Position numbers and translations under genes: made by a program. The notes beneath the pieces were generated by a model that was not told the origin of the DNA, did no database searches, and saw nothing but the letters and a program-made list of their open reading frames with translations. Of a stretch of 64,000 nt of DNA, positions 61,141 to 64,000 are shown one piece after another. Within the stretch, counting starts at the first letter, position 1, and the number at the start of each line of letters is the position of its first letter. The DNA comes from Nemopilema nomurai (Eukaryota > Cnidaria > Scyphozoa > Rhizostomeae > Rhizostomatidae): NCBI GenBank assembly GCA_003864495.1, contig ML133479.1, positions 730,294 through 794,293 on the forward strand, in the 5' to 3' direction.

Positions 61141-63799
61141 TCACCTCGTTGTGCCAGGTGAAATTTGATTTCTATAAAAAGCCAAAACCTGCTGGAATTT
61201 CTGCCTGTTGAAGTTCAAAGCAGCGATGGCTTGGAAAAGTCTGTCCGACTGAACTTCGCCCGACATCTTGGTAAGGTACTGTGCCAGATGGAAGAAATCT
61301 AGCTCACACAAGGTTTCTTGGAACAATGTCAGAATCCCTACGGTCGAAAGAAAAGATTGGCAACAATTATGAGCGAGCTGATTAACGTGCTATCATTAAA
61401 AACAGTTAAAAATGCAAACAAGAAATACAAGATGCTAACAAGATCACTATGAATGGTCAGTTATTGTGTTACCAATTCACTAACCAACCAGAAAGAACAT
61501 GCTTTAGAAACAGAAAACACAAGAGAATCAGAGTGAAACAAAAGGTTCGTGGAAGGAAAAGAACATTCGTAATATACTTGCATAATGCATCTCTGAATAC
61601 TGATGCAAATCGTATCATTATACAGGTAATAATTTCAAATATTTTCAAGAGCTTACCCAAGGCAGTTCTAAATAGGAAATCTTCTCCATCTCTACAGAAG
61701 AGATCCCATACACGTGAAGCGATATCCAATGGCAGTGACTTACTGTATAGCGTAAAAATCCTACAGCGAACAAAGTCATTCGTTAAGAATATGCTGGGAA
61801 CAAAACGTAGGCCGGGTCGAAATTGGGGGTAAGCGCTTATGAATAAAGAAGGCTGAGGCTTTTGCGGCATTAAATGATAATAATCATGAAAAATCACACG
61901 CAATGCTACTTGCATAAATCCGCACTGAATTGACATTCGTGGTAACTGGCAAAAGATACATTGCGCAATAAAAGCTTTACGAGATACCTAACATTGAATC
62001 TGCGCCAATCCTTCCTAAATCAACCCCCCTCTAAATTAAGCCCCCTCTGAATTAAGCCCCCTGTCATGCTATTTAGCATTTTATAATAAAAGATTTACGA
62101 GACATCTAGCATTGAAGCTGCGCCAATTCTTTCGTAAATCAACCCTCCTCTAAATTAAGCCCCTTCTGAATTAAGCCCCCTGTCATGCTATTTACCAGAA
62201 TGTTTTGTTATCGCACGTCTGTCGTAAGGTACGCAACCAAATCATAATAATCCAACTTTGATAAGCTTCTGTTTTATATGTTAATTTTGGTTAAAATAAT
62301 GATTCACAAGGATAAAACTGCATGCGCCGCATTACTTCTCTATGTGGCACTAACTAGAAATAATACAAGTTACACTTTGTTAACCCTTCATTTGACGAGC
62401 CGAGTCAAATACACGGACCACGATTATTCATTAATTCTGCGGAATGGACTGGTATGCTAGTTAAACCAACAAAACGGTCTAACGATCCTTAACTAATAGT
62501 AAAGGACAGCTTTATATTCGTCACATCAATTTGGTGCTTTTTAAATAACCAAATTACACTGGCAGATAAAATGATTTATCACATAAAGATCAAGATCTGG
62601 TTCCTGGTAATAATACTCCAATCATGAAAATGATGATGCTCGTGTTAGCAATACTTGCTTTTTACTTGATAAACAAAAGCAAAATAAATAGGCCTACCAG
62701 TCAATTAGGTAAATGTCGTGGCTCAACCTCTGTCTTTGGAAATGAGAATGAATCCGAGGCGCACACTCTTCTAGCATTACGTCAAATGTGTTGAAATACG
62801 CTTCCATCTAAAGTACAGCAAGCAGTTAAGATTTTTAGAAAACTCAACAAATAATTCAAAGGTCTTGAAAAATGAATTACCTTAAGTCGTATCTCACCAA
62901 TCTGTTTCACAAGATTGTTGAATAAAAAGCCATGCTAAATCATAAATTCAAGGTCAATTTTCACACGAATGAGTGCCCAGAGCATCCATCTGGCTTATAC
63001 AAATTAATTGGCATATACAAAGAGATAATCATACATCGTTTACAACCATCGTAGCAAAGTTGAATGTTGAATGCATGCGCCGTACTTGAAACCCATGCCC
63101 TAACCTCAACTTCAGGTGGATTCTCCTGCTCTTTTTTGTTTCAGGCAAAGAAATCACGACTAGTTTTCACTCAATCAAGAAAACCAAATCACTATTGGAA
63201 ATTCTTAAGTTTAGTCTCCTAAACTCTACCCATCAACAATTCTAGCCATCACAATATTTGTCTTGAGACCAGCTTCTCTCCACTTTGCTGTGAATAGATT
63301 TTTTTTAAGCTGTTCCTTAATGAGAAATCAAGTTACTTAAGGTTCCATTGGATTCCACAGGTTGAAGAAACGCCAGAAACAAAACACTTCCTTCAAAGTC
63401 ACTTTACGGCCAAATGAATCTGCTACAATTCAGCTATAATACTAACAGCAATTAAAATTCGGAATTCTTTACGCTAAGCTTGCTTGCTTGATTCTAACAA
63501 GCTCTTTCTCAAAACAACATTGAAAAATTCGAACGAGTAGCCTAACCTCTGCTTTTCCAATTTTATATCTACCAGCCTGGTTAGGACCTTGACAACGCAA
63601 CTAAGAAGCAAACAGAGACAGAAAAATGCACTTGCACCAGTGTATTGCAAGGTACAATCAATGTACATACCAAGGGCTGGTTCACCATGAAGAAGGCCAT
63701 TTGACAAGGCTTGTGCATCAGATTTGAGAAACAAATGAAAGCGTCCACCGTATCCATATTGAGCAGCAACATGGCTGCTATAAAGGACATTCCTTGGAC
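61141..63799 (-). CDS. TBC1D12/14: TBC1D12/TBC1D14-like Rab-GAP, 3' part (5' end outside the window)
   Basis: Four exons in transcript order: 63671-63799, 62698-62807, 61657-61760 and 61141-61337, phases consistent. They encode the second half of a RabGAP-TBC domain: [14 protein letters not shown] (holding the glutamine-finger YxQ site, with its Tyr in the previous exon), [70 protein letters not shown] and [12 protein letters not shown], ending ISPGTTR. This closely follows vertebrate TBC1D12 and TBC1D14, which act on recycling endosomes and autophagy in connection with Rab11. The arginine-finger exon and the long N-terminus must lie beyond 64000; I could not place the preceding exon in 63800-64000. 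Intact as far as seen. Probably the single pre-duplication orthologue. Confidence 0.9.
61967..62194. repeat. 118-bp direct duplication with AAGCCCCCT motifs
   Basis: Two adjacent copies (61967-62084 and 62085 to about 62194), about 90% alike, each with TAAATTAAGCCCC, GAATTAAGCCCCC and TGTCATGCTATTTA. The phrases resemble the C-rich body of the TACCGT foldback family. Lies in an intron of the TBC gene. Confidence 0.75.
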
Positions 63800-64000
63800 C
63801 TAGGTAAATCAAGAAAGAACACAATTCCAATTGCAGCATTTTGCAGCCACTGAATTATAGACGTCTAATACAAGGATGTAATGAAAATTAATTGATGCAA
63901 ATTGTATTCTACCGAATAAGTCACCATTCAAAAGCAGACCTATAAGTCTGAAAAGCATTTCGTGAGATTACCTCTGTGACGCACAAATTTATAACTCATT

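Overview
The window is animal nuclear DNA: AT-rich, genes split by short GT-AG introns on both strands, with long intergenic stretches. Clustered single-exon class A GPCRs, a secreted vWFA protein, and a Tc1-like transposase of a type I associate with Hydra and anemones suggest a cnidarian, probably an anthozoan. That placement is inference.

Layout. 1-10 kb is housekeeping: a possible 3' end of an unidentified gene, a C6orf120/UPF0669 secreted protein (-), the small subunit of serine palmitoyltransferase (+), and a short-chain dehydrogenase (-) head-to-head with an eight-exon ZFPL1 (+). 11.8-20.1 kb holds three rhodopsin-like GPCR genes on the minus strand, with an 87-bp minisatellite between the first two. 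Two of these GPCRs share an almost identical 248-bp 5' block that looks like gene conversion. 23.2-35.5 kb is a 12.3-kb tandem array of two modules: T (about 2.81 kb, Tc1/mariner-like with a broken transposase) and M (about 275 bp, MITE-like). The order is M-T-T-M-T-M-T-M, and only the two outermost M ends have the TA dinucleotide expected of a mariner-type insertion. 36.2-37.5 kb is a two-exon YjbQ/UPF0047 gene. 38-49.1 kb is a HEATR4 orthologue (-) with at least 14 exons. 51-58.4 kb is a nine-exon secreted protein with two vWFA domains, the first having lost its metal site. 61.1-64 kb (-) is the 3' part of a TBC1D12/14 Rab-GAP gene that runs off the right edge.

The genes do not form one pathway. 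SPTSSA (sphingolipid synthesis, ER), ZFPL1 (cis-Golgi) and TBC1D12/14 (Rab11-linked traffic) are ordinary endomembrane genes. The accessory content is the GPCR cluster, the vWFA gene and the transposon array.

Quality caution: all three GPCRs, one or two HEATR4 exons and one vWFA exon need a single-base shift to read through. Such shifts are mostly in or near short homopolymers, which suggests residual long-read indel errors more than wholesale pseudogenization. The two transposase frameshifts are different: all four copies share them, so they predate the amplification.
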